Shown: positions 27,226 through 37,394, counted from the first letter of the stretch. The stretch: 64,000 nt of DNA from Rhizobium ecuadorense (GCF_001187535.1 NZ_LFIO01001304.1:1-64000); one strand, 5' to 3'. The notes: generated by a model from the letters alone, not told the origin. Program-made: numbers and translations.

Positions 27226-28128
27226 GTGATCACCCGCCGCGGATTTTTCAAGGTTCTTGGCGGCGGTATCGCAGGTGTCATGTCGCTGGGTGGCTACGCC
27301 TTCGCCTATGAGCCGCTGGCACGGCTCGGCATCGCCCGCTACCGGCTGACGCCGCCGGGATGGACGCCTAGACTGAAGCTCCGCATCGTCGCGCTCGCCG
27401 ATCTTCATGCCTGCGAACCCTGGATGTCGGCAAGTCGCATTACCGCGATCTGTCACAGGGCCAACGAACTCGAAGGCGATATCACCGTCCTGCTCGGCGA
27501 CGACGCCGCCGGCATGAACATGGTGACCCAATACGTGCATTCGAGCCAATGGTCGAAGGCACTCGCCACCCTGCAGGCCCCTCTCGGCGTCCATGCGATC
27601 ATGGGCAACCACGATTGGTGGGAAGACAAGACCGCCCAGAAGAACGGCGGCATGGAAACGTTCGGGCACCGGGCGCTCGCCGACGTCGGCATCCCGGTCT
27701 ATGGCAACCGCGCCGTCCGGCTCGAAAAGGACGGTCGCGGCTTCTGGCTGGCAGGCCTCGAAGATCAGCTGGCACTGCTACCCGGCCGGAAATGGGGCCG
27801 CACACATATGCTCGGTCTCGACGATCTCGATGGAACGCTGGCTGAGGTGACCGACGATGCGCCCGTCATTCTGCTCGCCCATGAACCCGATATTTTTCCG
27901 CGCGTGCCCGAGCGGGTCTCGCTGACGCTGTCGGGCCACACCCATGGCGGACAGATCCGTTTCCTCGGCCATTCGCCAATCGTCCCCTCGCGTTACGGCA
28001 ATCGCTACGCCTATGGCCATATTGTCGAGGAGGGGCGTAATATCATCGTCTCCGGCGGTCTCGGCTGCTCCATTGCGCCGGTGCGCTTCGGCGTGCCGCC
28101 GGAAATCGTCGTGATCGATCTCGGATAA
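27226..28128 (+). CDS. Tat-type secreted metallophosphoesterase
   Basis: A 300-residue calcineurin-like phosphoesterase. The N-terminus RRGFFKVLGGGIAGVMSLGG looks like a twin-arginine signal. Metal motifs follow in order: VALADLHACEPW, LLGDDAAGMN, IMGNHDWWED and LSGHTHGGQIRF. Close relatives act on envelope substrates such as UDP-sugars; the substrate here is unknown. The GTG start directly follows the ruvB stop, with GGAGG in the end of ruvB. Part of the ruv transcript by position. Confidence 0.88.
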   Translation: MITRRGFFKVLGGGIAGVMSLGGYAFAYEPLARLGIARYRLTPPGWTPRLKLRIVALADLHACEPWMSASRITAICHRANELEGDITVLLGDDAAGMNMVTQYVHSSQWSKALATLQAPLGVHAIMGNHDWWEDKTAQKNGGMETFGHRALADVGIPVYGNRAVRLEKDGRGFWLAGLEDQLALLPGRKWGRTHMLGLDDLDGTLAEVTDDAPVILLAHEPDIFPRVPERVSLTLSGHTHGGQIRFLGHSPIVPSRYGNRYAYGHIVEEGRNIIVSGGLGCSIAPVRFGVPPEIVVIDLG

Positions 28129-28134
28129 AATGCC

Positions 28135-28647
28135 ATGAGCAAGCGCACACTCATCCGCCTGACTGCGGGCGCTGAGCGTTTCAATTATCGCATCGCCGGC
28201 CTCGGTTTCCGCGATGGCCACGTTCTTGTTCATCGCGCCGTGCATGAACCCTTCTGGACCTTTCCGGGCGGCAGGGCGGAAATCGGCGAGACGTCGGAGG
28301 AAACGCTGAAACGGGAAATGGTGGAAGAACTCGGCGTCGACGTTACCGTCTCCCGCCTGCTCTGGATCGTCGAGAACTTTTTCCGCTACGAAGAGCGCGA
28401 CTGGCATGAGCTGGGCTTCTATTATCTGATGCACATCCCGCCGGAATTCCCCTTCCGGCCGCACGAAATCATCCATCGCGTCGAAGACGGCGACAACCAT
28501 CTCGAATTCAAATGGGTGCTTGCGACGCGCCAGGCCCTGACCGCGCTCGACATCCCGCCCTATTTCATCGCTGATGAAATCGAGAACCTGCCCGCAGCGC
28601 CCCGTCATCTCGTCTGGCGCGACGGCAATCTCGATGACGAGGACTGA
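28135..28647 (+). CDS. Nudix hydrolase
   Basis: A 170-residue Nudix protein. The Nudix box runs from GGRAEIGETSEETLKREM through VEELGV near residues 46-70. It begins SKRTLIRLTAGAERFNYRIAGLGF and has a tail rich in acidic residues. The exact nucleoside-diphosphate substrate cannot be read from the sequence. It starts 6 bp after the phosphoesterase stop, so it is probably the next gene of the same operon. Confidence 0.9.
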   Translation: MSKRTLIRLTAGAERFNYRIAGLGFRDGHVLVHRAVHEPFWTFPGGRAEIGETSEETLKREMVEELGVDVTVSRLLWIVENFFRYEERDWHELGFYYLMHIPPEFPFRPHEIIHRVEDGDNHLEFKWVLATRQALTALDIPPYFIADEIENLPAAPRHLVWRDGNLDDED

Positions 28648-28686
28648 CGCAAACATTCCAGCAGTGTGTGAACAGGAGATGCGCCG

Positions 28687-29250
28687 ATGCCGACCTTCGA
28701 TCCCACCCGATCATTCCGCAAGCTCGCCTATAACAACGCTCTCGCGAACCACCGCCTGCTTCAGGCCTGCGCAGCATTGAAGCCCGGCGAATTCGAAGCG
28801 CGGCGCACGAGCTTTTTCCCCTCGATCAAGGAAACCTTGAACCACATCATCACGGTCGACTGGTTCTATGTCGACGGACTGGAAGGCGGCACGCTCGGCT
28901 ACCAGGCCTTCGAGATCGACGAACCCTTCGACGACATTGCATCGCTGGCGCAAGCGCAGGCGAAGGTGGATCAGCGCCTGGTCGCGCTTTGCGAGGCCCT
29001 GACGCCGGAAAGGCTGGTATCGGCGGTGCGCCTCCATCGCGGAGACCGCATCCAGGAGGAGCGGATGGACGACGTGCTCGCCCACCTCTTCCAGCACCAG
29101 ACCCATCATCGCGGCCAGGCGCATGCGATGCTCTCCGGCACCAGCGTCGCTCCGCCGCAGCTCGACGAATTCATCGTCGCCGACGACGCGCGGTTTCGCG
29201 GACGCGAACTCGCCGGGCTTGATTGGAGCGAAGAAAGCCTGATGCGTTAA
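28687..29250 (+). CDS. DinB-family protein
   Basis: A 187-residue four-helix-bundle protein of the DinB/YfiT superfamily. The metal histidine triad is visible as LNHIITVDWFY and HLFQHQTHHRGQAH. Family members are thiol-dependent S-transferases or of unknown function. Its TAA stop lies in a TTAA palindrome that also supplies the stop of the convergent acvB, so the two 3' ends overlap by 4 bp. Confidence 0.88.
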   Translation: MPTFDPTRSFRKLAYNNALANHRLLQACAALKPGEFEARRTSFFPSIKETLNHIITVDWFYVDGLEGGTLGYQAFEIDEPFDDIASLAQAQAKVDQRLVALCEALTPERLVSAVRLHRGDRIQEERMDDVLAHLFQHQTHHRGQAHAMLSGTSVAPPQLDEFIVADDARFRGRELAGLDWSEESLMR

Positions 29251-30629
29251 TTTTGCAGCCGTTTTTTCAGCCCGTCGATGATCGTCTTGGTGAGAAGATC
29301 GTAATTCTCGTCGAAGTGATGGTCGCCGGGCAGCTCGATGACCTCAGCGCCGCTATCCTTCACCGCCGGACAGGCGACATCATCATCGTCGTCCTTGCCG
29401 TAGATGCATTGCACGAGCTTCGGATCGATATCCTTCAGATCTGCGACGGGATCGCCTCCAGCCCCCTCCGTCTTCTGGCCGAGCCAGCCGAGAACGGAGA
29501 TGACGTAATCGACCTGGTGCGAGAGCGACAGCAGCGATAATTGCGCCACCGCCGACTTTTCGGCCGGTTTGAGGAGCTGGTAGGTGGCGGGCACGACGTC
29601 GGCGCCGAAGGAATAACCGACGAGCAGCACGTGTTTCACCTTCCACTGCTTGCGGTAGAAATCGATGATCTTCGAAAGATCGGCGGCGGTCTCCTCCGGC
29701 TTGCGCTCCGACCAGAAATAATGAAGTGAATCGACGCCGACGACCGGAATGCCTTCCTTCTGCAGCGTGCCGCCGACCTCCTTGTCGATGTCGCGCCAGC
29801 CGCCGTCGCCGGAATAGATCACCGCCATCGTATCGAGGGCGGGCGTCGCCTCGAGGATCGCCAGCGGCAGGCCGAGCGGATTGCCGAAGGCGCCGGAGGC
29901 GGTGACGAGATCGTCGAGCGTATCGGCAAACACCGTCTGCGCATCGTCGGTGGAATCGCGGATTTCGATCGTGGTATGTTTCTTCTGCAGCGCTTCGGCA
30001 TGCGCCCTGCCATCTTTGTCGGCATTGGGCGTGAAGACGGTGACGATCGGATCCGGCAGGACGCCGTCGCTGAGGCCGTAGATAGTGCGTTGGCCGACCA
30101 CCTGCTTGGAAGCCGGCGTGCAAAGTTCCTTGGTCAGCGGAATGCCGGCCTTCGGATCGACGGCAAGGGTCTGGCCGATCGTCGCATCCGGCGTTTGCGC
30201 CGCAATCGCCAGTGCCAGGGCCCCGCCCTCGCCGATGCCGGCGACGATCGGCAGGTGATAGGCGTTGTTGCCGGTCGCGCGCTGCACCTGCTGGCTCAGC
30301 GATTCGATATCCGAAACCATGTAGACGCAGCCGTCGTTGAGGCTGACGTCGTATCGGCTGAGGGCCTGGATATAGGAGGGAAAGTCGACGCCGATGACAA
30401 CGGCGCCTTCAGCGACCAGCCTGTCGGCCTCCCCCTTCTCATAGTCACCCCAGCCGGCGGCATCCGAGATCAGCATCACCGTGCCCTTCACCTCTCCTTC
30501 CGGCAGGAAGATGTGCGGCGATGGGATAAGGCCGGTTTCGAAGCTCTGCGTGGTCTCCTCGGCGGCATGAGCCGGTGCGGCCGCGAGCATGCAGGCGCAT
30601 GCCGTGGCAAGAAGGATTGTCCTGATCAT
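29247..30629 (-). CDS. acvB: AcvB/AtvA periplasmic lipase-like protein
   Basis: Partner of LpiA. Homologues in Agrobacterium and Rhizobium tropici (acvB, atvA) are reported to hydrolyse lysyl-phosphatidylglycerol or to be needed for acid tolerance. The 460-residue product has a signal peptide (cleavage near AHAAEE) and two alpha/beta-hydrolase halves. The first half has a degenerate nucleophile elbow (AGIGEGGALA). The second, VirJ-like half has an intact GYSFG elbow near residue 356, with a late GDHHFDENYD that may hold the catalytic His. Its ATG overlaps the lpiA stop (ATGA), so the two are coupled. Confidence 0.9.
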   Translation of the reverse strand: MIRTILLATACACMLAAAPAHAAEETTQSFETGLIPSPHIFLPEGEVKGTVMLISDAAGWGDYEKGEADRLVAEGAVVIGVDFPSYIQALSRYDVSLNDGCVYMVSDIESLSQQVQRATGNNAYHLPIVAGIGEGGALALAIAAQTPDATIGQTLAVDPKAGIPLTKELCTPASKQVVGQRTIYGLSDGVLPDPIVTVFTPNADKDGRAHAEALQKKHTTIEIRDSTDDAQTVFADTLDDLVTASGAFGNPLGLPLAILEATPALDTMAVIYSGDGGWRDIDKEVGGTLQKEGIPVVGVDSLHYFWSERKPEETAADLSKIIDFYRKQWKVKHVLLVGYSFGADVVPATYQLLKPAEKSAVAQLSLLSLSHQVDYVISVLGWLGQKTEGAGGDPVADLKDIDPKLVQCIYGKDDDDDVACPAVKDSGAEVIELPGDHHFDENYDLLTKTIIDGLKKRLQN

Positions 30630-33229
30630 TTTCTCACTACCCCTTTCAATCCGCCCCCGATCAGAAATGTCGCGTCCATCAACGCGATCATCGGATTGCC
30701 CCCTCCGGAGACCGCAAGATAGCGCGGTTGCCAGTGCGGATGAAACTTTGATTTGAATGCCCGAAGGCCTTTGAAGTTGTAGAAGCGCTCGCCATGTTCG
30801 AAGACGGTGCTGCCGATACGGTCCCAGACGGGCGCCGCCTCGCGTTTCGACATGCCGGAGAGAGGCGCCATGCCGAGATTGAAGTGGGTGAAACCCTGGC
30901 CGCGCAGATATTCCATGATCTGCACGAAGAGAAAATCCATCGAGCCCTTCGGCGCATCCGGCGAGAAGCGCATGAGATCGATCGTACCTTCCTGCCGGGA
31001 TTCGGTGACGAGAATATTGGCGAAAGCGACGATCCTGCCGTCCTTTTTCAAGATGCCGACGGGCTGGGAGGAGACGTAGCCGGGATCGAAGGCGCCGAGC
31101 GAAAAACCCTTTTCCTTGGCGTTGTGATGCTCGAGCCAGGCCGTGGAAACGGCAGAGAGGTCATCGATGACCGAGGGCACGGCCTCGGGTTCGACGACGG
31201 CAAATTCCAGCCCGTCGCGCTGGGCGCGGCTTGCGGTCTGGCGAAGGTTCGCCCATTTGCCGCCCTTCATCTCGAAGGTTCGAAGATCGGTCACTGCCAG
31301 TTCGCCGAGCTTGAAGGCGCGAAGGCCGGCATCGGCGCAATGGGAAAGCAGCGACGGCGAGATCTGATAGAACACGGCCCGGCAGCCGGCAGCGCGTGCC
31401 GCTTCGACGAAACGCCAGACGAGCTCCTGCACGGCGCGATGTTCGCCGACCGGGTCGAACAGCGCGATCCAGGACCGGCCCTGCCGGCCGTACATGATGA
31501 AGGCGTCACCCTTTTCCGAGAACATGATGCTCTTGTCGCCCATGCGCACCAGATTGGCGTCGGCATTGCCCTGCCTGCCAACGATCTCGACGGCCCGCAC
31601 CAGCGCCTCTTCCGTCGCCGGTTCCGGCCGAAAGGCCGCCGGCCGAAGCAGGCTGAAGACGGCGATCGCAGACGAGATGATGGTGATGCCGAGCACGGCG
31701 CGTAAACCCCGCGGCGCTTCGGCAGTGAATTCGAACTGCCACCAGAGCTGGTTGCTGTATTCGACATCGCGATAGACGAAGAGCAGGATAACGACGGCAC
31801 CGACGACGATGACCGCAATCGCCATCAGCCAGGACGCCGTCAGCGCCTGATTGAGCAGCGAGGCATGGCGGGTAAAGAGCCGCCGGCTGACGAAGAGCCC
31901 GAAGATGAGGAAGGCAAGAAAGGCGGCTTCGACGAGCGCGATCGCTTTCAGGAGCGACAAGGTCAGCGCGGCAAGAGCCGAGAATACCGCCACCCACCAG
32001 GCGCCGTCGAGCCGCTGGCCGAGGCCGCGCGCCGCGACGACGAGCGCGAGCCCCAATAGACTGGACAGGAAATGCGCCCCTTCCACCATCGGCAGCGGCA
32101 GATAGTTCGAGAGGAATTCGAGGTTCTGGTCCGGCGTCGGCGTGACGCTCGAAAAGATCAGCATGACGCCGAGCAGCAGCGCTAAGGCCGACAGCAACTG
32201 CGGCATCAGCCTTCCGCCGATGCGCCGGACGCTGGAGGCGGCCGGATGATCGACAAAACGACGCAGCTCCGTCGCCGAGACCGCAAGCACGGCGATCAAC
32301 AGCGGCAGCACATGATAGATCAGCCGGTAGAGCACCAACGATCCGAGCACGGCATCGATATTTACCGCGCTGCCGAGCGAGGCGATGATCACGGTCTCGA
32401 ACACGCCCAGCCCGGCCGGAACATGGCTGAGCACGCCAAGACCGACGGCGATCGCATAGACGGCGAGGAAGACCGGCCAGCCGATGGCCGTCTGCGGCAG
32501 CAGCACATAAAGCACGGACGCCGAGGCGGCGATATCGAAGGCGGTAACGAGGAACTGCCGCGACCAGGTGCGCGAATCCGGCAGGCGGATTGCGACCGGG
32601 CCGAGATCGAGCACGCGCCCGTCACGGCCGATGATCATCACTGCGCCCAGAAGGGCGACGATCGAACCGGCGATCAACCGCAGCAGGAAGGCGCTGACGC
32701 CGATCAGCGGGCCGATCTCATCGGCGATGATGATGAGGGCGATCGCCCCGACACCCGCCAGCCCGAGACCGAAGGAGAGCGTGACGAAGGCGATGATGCG
32801 GCCGATATCTTCAGGCGATAGCCCGAGACGCGTATAGGCGCGGTAGCGGATCGCGCCGCCCGAAAGCGCCCCGAAGCCGGCGGTATTGCCGACGGCATAG
32901 GCGCTGAACGCCGTCAGCGCCACATGCGGGAAGGGCAGCTTCTTGCCGATATAGTCGATGGCATTGAGATCGTAGAAGACCAGCGAGAGGAAACTGAGTG
33001 CGGTGAAGAACAGCGCAAGCAGGATGGCGCTCGGCCTGGTCGCCGCCAGCGCATCGACGACGTCGTCATAGCGCACCTCGTTGGTGAGCTGCATGATCGC
33101 ATAGCCGACGAGGCAGAAGACCACGAGCGTCGCCGCTGCCGTCAGCGGTGTCCTGTAACGTCTGAATAAACCGCGAAAAGAAAATCCGTCCGCGTCTTCC
33201 ATCTCTTTCAAATTGTCGTGACCCGACAT
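30626..33229 (-). CDS. lpiA: Lysyl-phosphatidylglycerol synthase LpiA (MprF family)
   Basis: Transfers lysine from Lys-tRNA to phosphatidylglycerol and flips the lipid, lowering membrane charge; known as low-pH inducible in rhizobia. The 867-residue protein has about 14 hydrophobic segments in residues 30-530. The C-terminal cytoplasmic synthase domain (about 550-867) contains LGELAVTDLRTFEMKGGKW, RQTASRAQRDGLEF and MDFLFVQIMEYLRGQGFTHF. AGGAT precedes the ATG at 33229. It leads the lpiA-acvB operon. I cannot identify an acid-response operator by eye in the 230-bp upstream gap. Confidence 0.95.
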   Translation of the reverse strand: MSGHDNLKEMEDADGFSFRGLFRRYRTPLTAAATLVVFCLVGYAIMQLTNEVRYDDVVDALAATRPSAILLALFFTALSFLSLVFYDLNAIDYIGKKLPFPHVALTAFSAYAVGNTAGFGALSGGAIRYRAYTRLGLSPEDIGRIIAFVTLSFGLGLAGVGAIALIIIADEIGPLIGVSAFLLRLIAGSIVALLGAVMIIGRDGRVLDLGPVAIRLPDSRTWSRQFLVTAFDIAASASVLYVLLPQTAIGWPVFLAVYAIAVGLGVLSHVPAGLGVFETVIIASLGSAVNIDAVLGSLVLYRLIYHVLPLLIAVLAVSATELRRFVDHPAASSVRRIGGRLMPQLLSALALLLGVMLIFSSVTPTPDQNLEFLSNYLPLPMVEGAHFLSSLLGLALVVAARGLGQRLDGAWWVAVFSALAALTLSLLKAIALVEAAFLAFLIFGLFVSRRLFTRHASLLNQALTASWLMAIAVIVVGAVVILLFVYRDVEYSNQLWWQFEFTAEAPRGLRAVLGITIISSAIAVFSLLRPAAFRPEPATEEALVRAVEIVGRQGNADANLVRMGDKSIMFSEKGDAFIMYGRQGRSWIALFDPVGEHRAVQELVWRFVEAARAAGCRAVFYQISPSLLSHCADAGLRAFKLGELAVTDLRTFEMKGGKWANLRQTASRAQRDGLEFAVVEPEAVPSVIDDLSAVSTAWLEHHNAKEKGFSLGAFDPGYVSSQPVGILKKDGRIVAFANILVTESRQEGTIDLMRFSPDAPKGSMDFLFVQIMEYLRGQGFTHFNLGMAPLSGMSKREAAPVWDRIGSTVFEHGERFYNFKGLRAFKSKFHPHWQPRYLAVSGGGNPMIALMDATFLIGGGLKGVVRK

Positions 33230-33459
33230 CTCTTATCCTGCTGCAATTGCCAGCTCGGCGGGAATCATTTTTGAAAGACGTAACACGAGAGGCATATAAG
33301 CTCCATGAAGCCATGCCGCCGCTACCCAGCCCCGCCGCCTGGGCCTCCATCACCCTCAATTGGGGCGAATTTGCGCAGGCGGACATAACGCCGCATTGCA
33401 TTTTCGTAAGCTTATAAAGGGACTTGTCACGTCATGGAGGGGGATTTGCTACGCGGGGT

Positions 33460-35574
33460 TCATGCCGCCGGCTCGCCATTCGCCCGCGCATGGGCGGCGT
33501 AGCGCGCAACGGCAGCATCCACTTCCGCGTCGCGATCACCTGCCACCTGCACCGTCGGCACGGCGAATTCGATGCCGTTTTCCTTGAAGGCATTGCGGAT
33601 CATCGCCAGCGCATTGCGGCGGATGACGAATTGCTCGCCGGGCTTCGTCATCATTGAAAGTCGGATTTCGATCGCAAATTCCCCGAACTGCTCGACACCC
33701 TTCATCTTCAGCGTCTCGATGATATGAGGGCCGAATTCCGGATTTTCGAGCAGGGTCTGGCCGATCTGCTTGATCACCTTCTTTGCCTTGACGAGATCGG
33801 TGTCGTATTTGACGTTGAGGCTGATCTTGTCGATCGTCCAGTCGCGGTTGAGGTTCTTCACCGCGCCGAGTTCGCCGAACGGCACCGTCGTCAACGGCCC
33901 GCGATGATGCCTGAGCTTCACCGAGCGCAGGCTGAAAGCCTCGACCACGCCTTTGTGGCTGCCGCTTTCGATATATTCGCCGATGCGGAAGGCATCGTCC
34001 CACAAATAGAACATGCCGCTGATCACGTCCTTGACGATCGTCTGCGCACCAAAACCGACTGCCACGCCAACGACACCGGCGCCGGCGATCAGTGGCCCGA
34101 TCTCGATGCCGAGGCCGGAGAGCACCATCAAAACGGCAATGACCGCGATGACGACGGCAAGGATATTGCGGAAGATCGGCAACAGCGTCTGTATCCGTGC
34201 GCGTTTGGCCTTCTCCTCATCCGTTGCCCCGCCATCCACCGATGAATCGAGCAGCTTGCCGTCGATATAGGCCTTGATGACATGCCAGAGCAGATCGGCA
34301 GCAAGCAGGATGACGATCCCGCCGATGACGCCGCGCGCGATCTTGTCGACCATGGTGTCGCCGGCCGCCATCGTATCGGCGCCGACCCCGAGCATGCGCC
34401 CGAGCCAGATGGCGGCAACGGCAATGATGAGCGCCCGCACGCCGCGGTCGAGCAGCACGGCGGCAATGCGGCGCGTGGCCAGGAAGCTCGCTTCGGTCTG
34501 CTGCAGCGATTTCACCGCAATCGTCGAGACGGCAAGCACGCGCGGCAGCAGCAGCACATAGATGCCGAGCCAGAGCAGCCAGTTGAAGCCTGCGACCCAA
34601 AGGCTCCAGAGCAACAGGAAATAAACGGTGAGCGCCCAGGAGGTCCCGTGACCGCGCCTCTCGTCCTTGTGCGGCCGCGACCAGACCGCTTCGATCGCAA
34701 TCAGCAGCAGGCCGATACCCAGGATGTAGCCGACGAGGAGCCGCGCACTCGGGGAGTAGCCAAGCGGCTCCATCGACTGGATCGCCGCCCAGCCGAGCAT
34801 GAAATAGATGACGAAGGTCGCACAGCGGCGGTACCAGAAGTGCGCAACGGCGCGCCCCGGCATGATGGGAGTGGTAATGCCCTGCCGTTCTTCTTGCGTC
34901 CGCGCCAGCCCGATGAGATCGACCAGCACACCGCCGAGGCAGATCGTGAAACGCTGGACAATGAGCGCGACGACGCAGACGATCGCGATGCTCTGGCTGA
35001 GCGGTGGCCAGGCGAGGCTGAGAAGCGCAAGCACCGTTGCCGCCGCGAAGATCAGCGCCGGGATGACGCGCGGCGCCAGATGCATGCCGGCCATCTCGGC
35101 CAGCCGGCGACGGCGGCGGCGGAAAGCATAACGGGCAATGCTCTCGACAATCGCGCCGAGCAGGAAGATGGCCAGGAACTGCGCCACCATGCGCGGCCAG
35201 CCGTTCGCGGCGATTTCACCGAAGAACAGCGAGGACGCGTTGCCGATCTGGAAGGGCAGCGTCATCGCCGCATCGGAGACCATCGAGACGTGCCGGCGGG
35301 CGTGCTGCAGCAGGCCCGACAGCACCGACATCTGATCCGCAGCCGCAGAAGCGCCAGCAGGTGCCGCCGCCATCTGAGCCGACATCCACTGCTTGACTTC
35401 GGGTTTCTGCATGAGCTCCATCATCTCACGCACTTCTGCCGGCGGACCTGCCGCGGCCGGCGCCTGCGCCGGCGACGTCTGGGCAAAACTCGGCGAAATT
35501 AACCCAAGAAGCACGACGAGTGTCAGTATTCCTGAAATGGCGACCTTCAAAACCCCTGCCCCGTCACGCTCCAT
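33460..35574 (-). CDS. Large mechanosensitive channel of the MscS family
   Basis: A 704-residue inner-membrane protein that should open under membrane tension to release solutes. It has a signal peptide ending near PSFAQTS, a Gln/Ala/Pro-rich periplasmic part and about ten hydrophobic segments. The MscS core has the pore helix IGPLIAGAGVVGVAVGFGAQ, then VKDVISGMFYLWDDAFRIGEYI and the beta domain VVEAFSLRSVKLRHHRGPLTTVPFG. ATG 35574 has GGAG upstream; the longer open frame would bury the signal peptide. Confidence 0.92.
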   Translation of the reverse strand: MERDGAGVLKVAISGILTLVVLLGLISPSFAQTSPAQAPAAAGPPAEVREMMELMQKPEVKQWMSAQMAAAPAGASAAADQMSVLSGLLQHARRHVSMVSDAAMTLPFQIGNASSLFFGEIAANGWPRMVAQFLAIFLLGAIVESIARYAFRRRRRRLAEMAGMHLAPRVIPALIFAAATVLALLSLAWPPLSQSIAIVCVVALIVQRFTICLGGVLVDLIGLARTQEERQGITTPIMPGRAVAHFWYRRCATFVIYFMLGWAAIQSMEPLGYSPSARLLVGYILGIGLLLIAIEAVWSRPHKDERRGHGTSWALTVYFLLLWSLWVAGFNWLLWLGIYVLLLPRVLAVSTIAVKSLQQTEASFLATRRIAAVLLDRGVRALIIAVAAIWLGRMLGVGADTMAAGDTMVDKIARGVIGGIVILLAADLLWHVIKAYIDGKLLDSSVDGGATDEEKAKRARIQTLLPIFRNILAVVIAVIAVLMVLSGLGIEIGPLIAGAGVVGVAVGFGAQTIVKDVISGMFYLWDDAFRIGEYIESGSHKGVVEAFSLRSVKLRHHRGPLTTVPFGELGAVKNLNRDWTIDKISLNVKYDTDLVKAKKVIKQIGQTLLENPEFGPHIIETLKMKGVEQFGEFAIEIRLSMMTKPGEQFVIRRNALAMIRNAFKENGIEFAVPTVQVAGDRDAEVDAAVARYAAHARANGEPAA

Positions 35575-35743
35575 CACTGCTCTCCAATGGAGTGTCGGCC
35601 ACTTGGACGAAGCAGCCCCGACATTTCCCGTTCGGCAATGGATACTCGCGACGGCTGCCGCCAGCAAGCGGTAGGAACATCATACCGATGGCGAGGAAGG
35701 GAAGGCGCCTCCTTGTCCGGACGGCGCCGAAAGCCCCTGGCCT

Positions 35744-36775
35744 TCAGGATTTCGGAGCCGGCTTTTCCACGTGGCCGCCAAAACCTGCACGCATTGCCGA
35801 CAGCACCTTGTTGGCGAATTCGTCGTTATCGCGCGAGGAGAAGCGGCCGTAGAGCGCCGCACTCAGCACCGGCGTCGGCACGCTTTCGTCGATTGCCGCC
35901 ATGATCGTCCAGCGGCCCTCGCCGCTGTCGGAGACGCGGCCGGCATATTTCGACAGCGCCGGATCGGCATGCAGCGCATCGGCGGTGAGATCGAGCAGCC
36001 AGGAGGTGATGACGCTGCCGCGACGCCAGACCTCGGCGACGTCCTGCAGATTGAAGTCGTATTGGAAATGTTCGGGGTGGGAGAGCGGCGCGGTTTCCGC
36101 GTCGGCGTCATGCGAGGCAGCGCCGATATTGGCGTGTTTCAGGATGTTGATGCCTTCGGCATAGGCGGCCATCAGGCCGTATTCGATGCCGTTATGCACC
36201 ATCTTGACGAAATGGCCGGCGCCATGCGGGCCGCAATGCAGATAGCCCTGCTCGGCGGTGCTAACCGCAGCCGCTTCGGCCGTTCGGTTCGGCGAGGCCT
36301 CCGTCGTGCCGGCGCCGGGCGCCAGTGTCGCGAAAATCGGCGAAAGATGCTGGACGATGCCCTTCTCGCCGCCGATCATCAGGCAATAACCGCGCTCCAG
36401 GCCGAACACACCGCCGCTGGTGCCGACATCGACATAATGGATGCCCTTGGTGATGAGTTCGGCGCCGCGGCGGATGTCGTCGTGGTAATAGGAGTTGCCG
36501 CCGTCGATGACGATATCGCCATTCTCAAGCAGCGGCAAAAGGCTCGCCAGCACCTTGTCGACGATCGCCGCCGGCAGCATCAGCCAGATCGCCCGCGGAT
36601 GCGTGAGCTTCGAGACGAACTCTTCGAGCGAAGCACTGCCGGTCGCACCGAGGCCTGCGAGTTCGGCAACGCTTTCCGGCCTGGCGTCGTAGACGACGCA
36701 TTCGTGACCGCCCCGCATCAACCGCTGGACCATGTAGTTGCCCATGCGGCCCAAACCAATCATGCCAAGCTGCAT
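35744..36775 (-). CDS. 6-phosphogluconate dehydrogenase, short (GndA/YqeC) type
   Basis: Oxidatively decarboxylates 6-phosphogluconate to ribulose-5-phosphate. The 343-residue product starts MQLGMIGLGRMG (Rossmann motif), has YVDVGTSGGVFGLERGYCLM and the catalytic segment FVKMVHNGIEYGLMAAYAEG. The length fits the short class, which often uses NAD, not the 470-residue NADP class. CAGGAG lies upstream of the ATG at 36775. It sits alone between the MscS channel and the AHSA1 gene. Confidence 0.92.
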   Translation of the reverse strand: MQLGMIGLGRMGNYMVQRLMRGGHECVVYDARPESVAELAGLGATGSASLEEFVSKLTHPRAIWLMLPAAIVDKVLASLLPLLENGDIVIDGGNSYYHDDIRRGAELITKGIHYVDVGTSGGVFGLERGYCLMIGGEKGIVQHLSPIFATLAPGAGTTEASPNRTAEAAAVSTAEQGYLHCGPHGAGHFVKMVHNGIEYGLMAAYAEGINILKHANIGAASHDADAETAPLSHPEHFQYDFNLQDVAEVWRRGSVITSWLLDLTADALHADPALSKYAGRVSDSGEGRWTIMAAIDESVPTPVLSAALYGRFSSRDNDEFANKVLSAMRAGFGGHVEKPAPKS

Positions 36776-36911
36776 AATGAAATCTCCTGGAAATCGAGAT
36801 GAAGTATCGAATCCGGAAATTAGCACCCGCAGTGTGACAGGCAAGCGAAGTCTCGGCCCCGATGGCGAATGCGACGATTACGCCGCCGCTCGCCTTAGAC
36901 CGATTTACCGC

Positions 36912-37394
36912 TCAGGCATCCGGCGCACTGGCCGGCTCTCCTTTCATTTCGCTGAGGAACATGCCCTCGCGCAGATTGATGCCGTATTCGACGAAAGCCT
37001 TCATGCAGCAGAGCATCTGCGTCCAGCCTTCGCAGTTGAGATAGGTGCCGCGCCGGCCGGCATCGTCCTCGCGCCAGCCGCTCTCGGCGATGGTCACCAA
37101 GGTGCCGCCATCCTCCAGTGGCTTGAAGTTCATCTCGACCGACGTCTTATAGCTCGTCTTGTCGTCGCCGGTGCCGCCATCCCAGCTGAGCACGATGCGG
37201 CTTTCCGGCACGAGTTCGACCACCTCCACCTGGGCGTCCTTCCACCAGGTCACCGTCGTACCCTTGACGAGCGGCGCGCTCGCCCCGCCGATCGTGGTGA
37301 AATAGCTGCTGAGCTTCTTCGGGTTGACGACGGCGTCGAACACCTCGGCGACGGGACGGCCGATACGGCCGGAAACGCGGATTCCGAGAGACAT
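36912..37394 (-). CDS. AHSA1/SRPBCC-domain protein
   Basis: A 160-residue single-domain START/SRPBCC protein: VSGRIGRPVAEVFDAVVNPKKLSSYF at the start, WWKDAQVEVVELVPESRIVLSWDG in the middle and a C-terminal helix GWTQMLCCMKAFVEYGI. Such proteins bind hydrophobic ligands. It is divergent from an ArsR-type gene, a very common pairing that suggests regulation by it. GAGGAG precedes the ATG at 37394. Confidence 0.88.
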   Translation of the reverse strand: MSLGIRVSGRIGRPVAEVFDAVVNPKKLSSYFTTIGGASAPLVKGTTVTWWKDAQVEVVELVPESRIVLSWDGGTGDDKTSYKTSVEMNFKPLEDGGTLVTIAESGWREDDAGRRGTYLNCEGWTQMLCCMKAFVEYGINLREGMFLSEMKGEPASAPDA

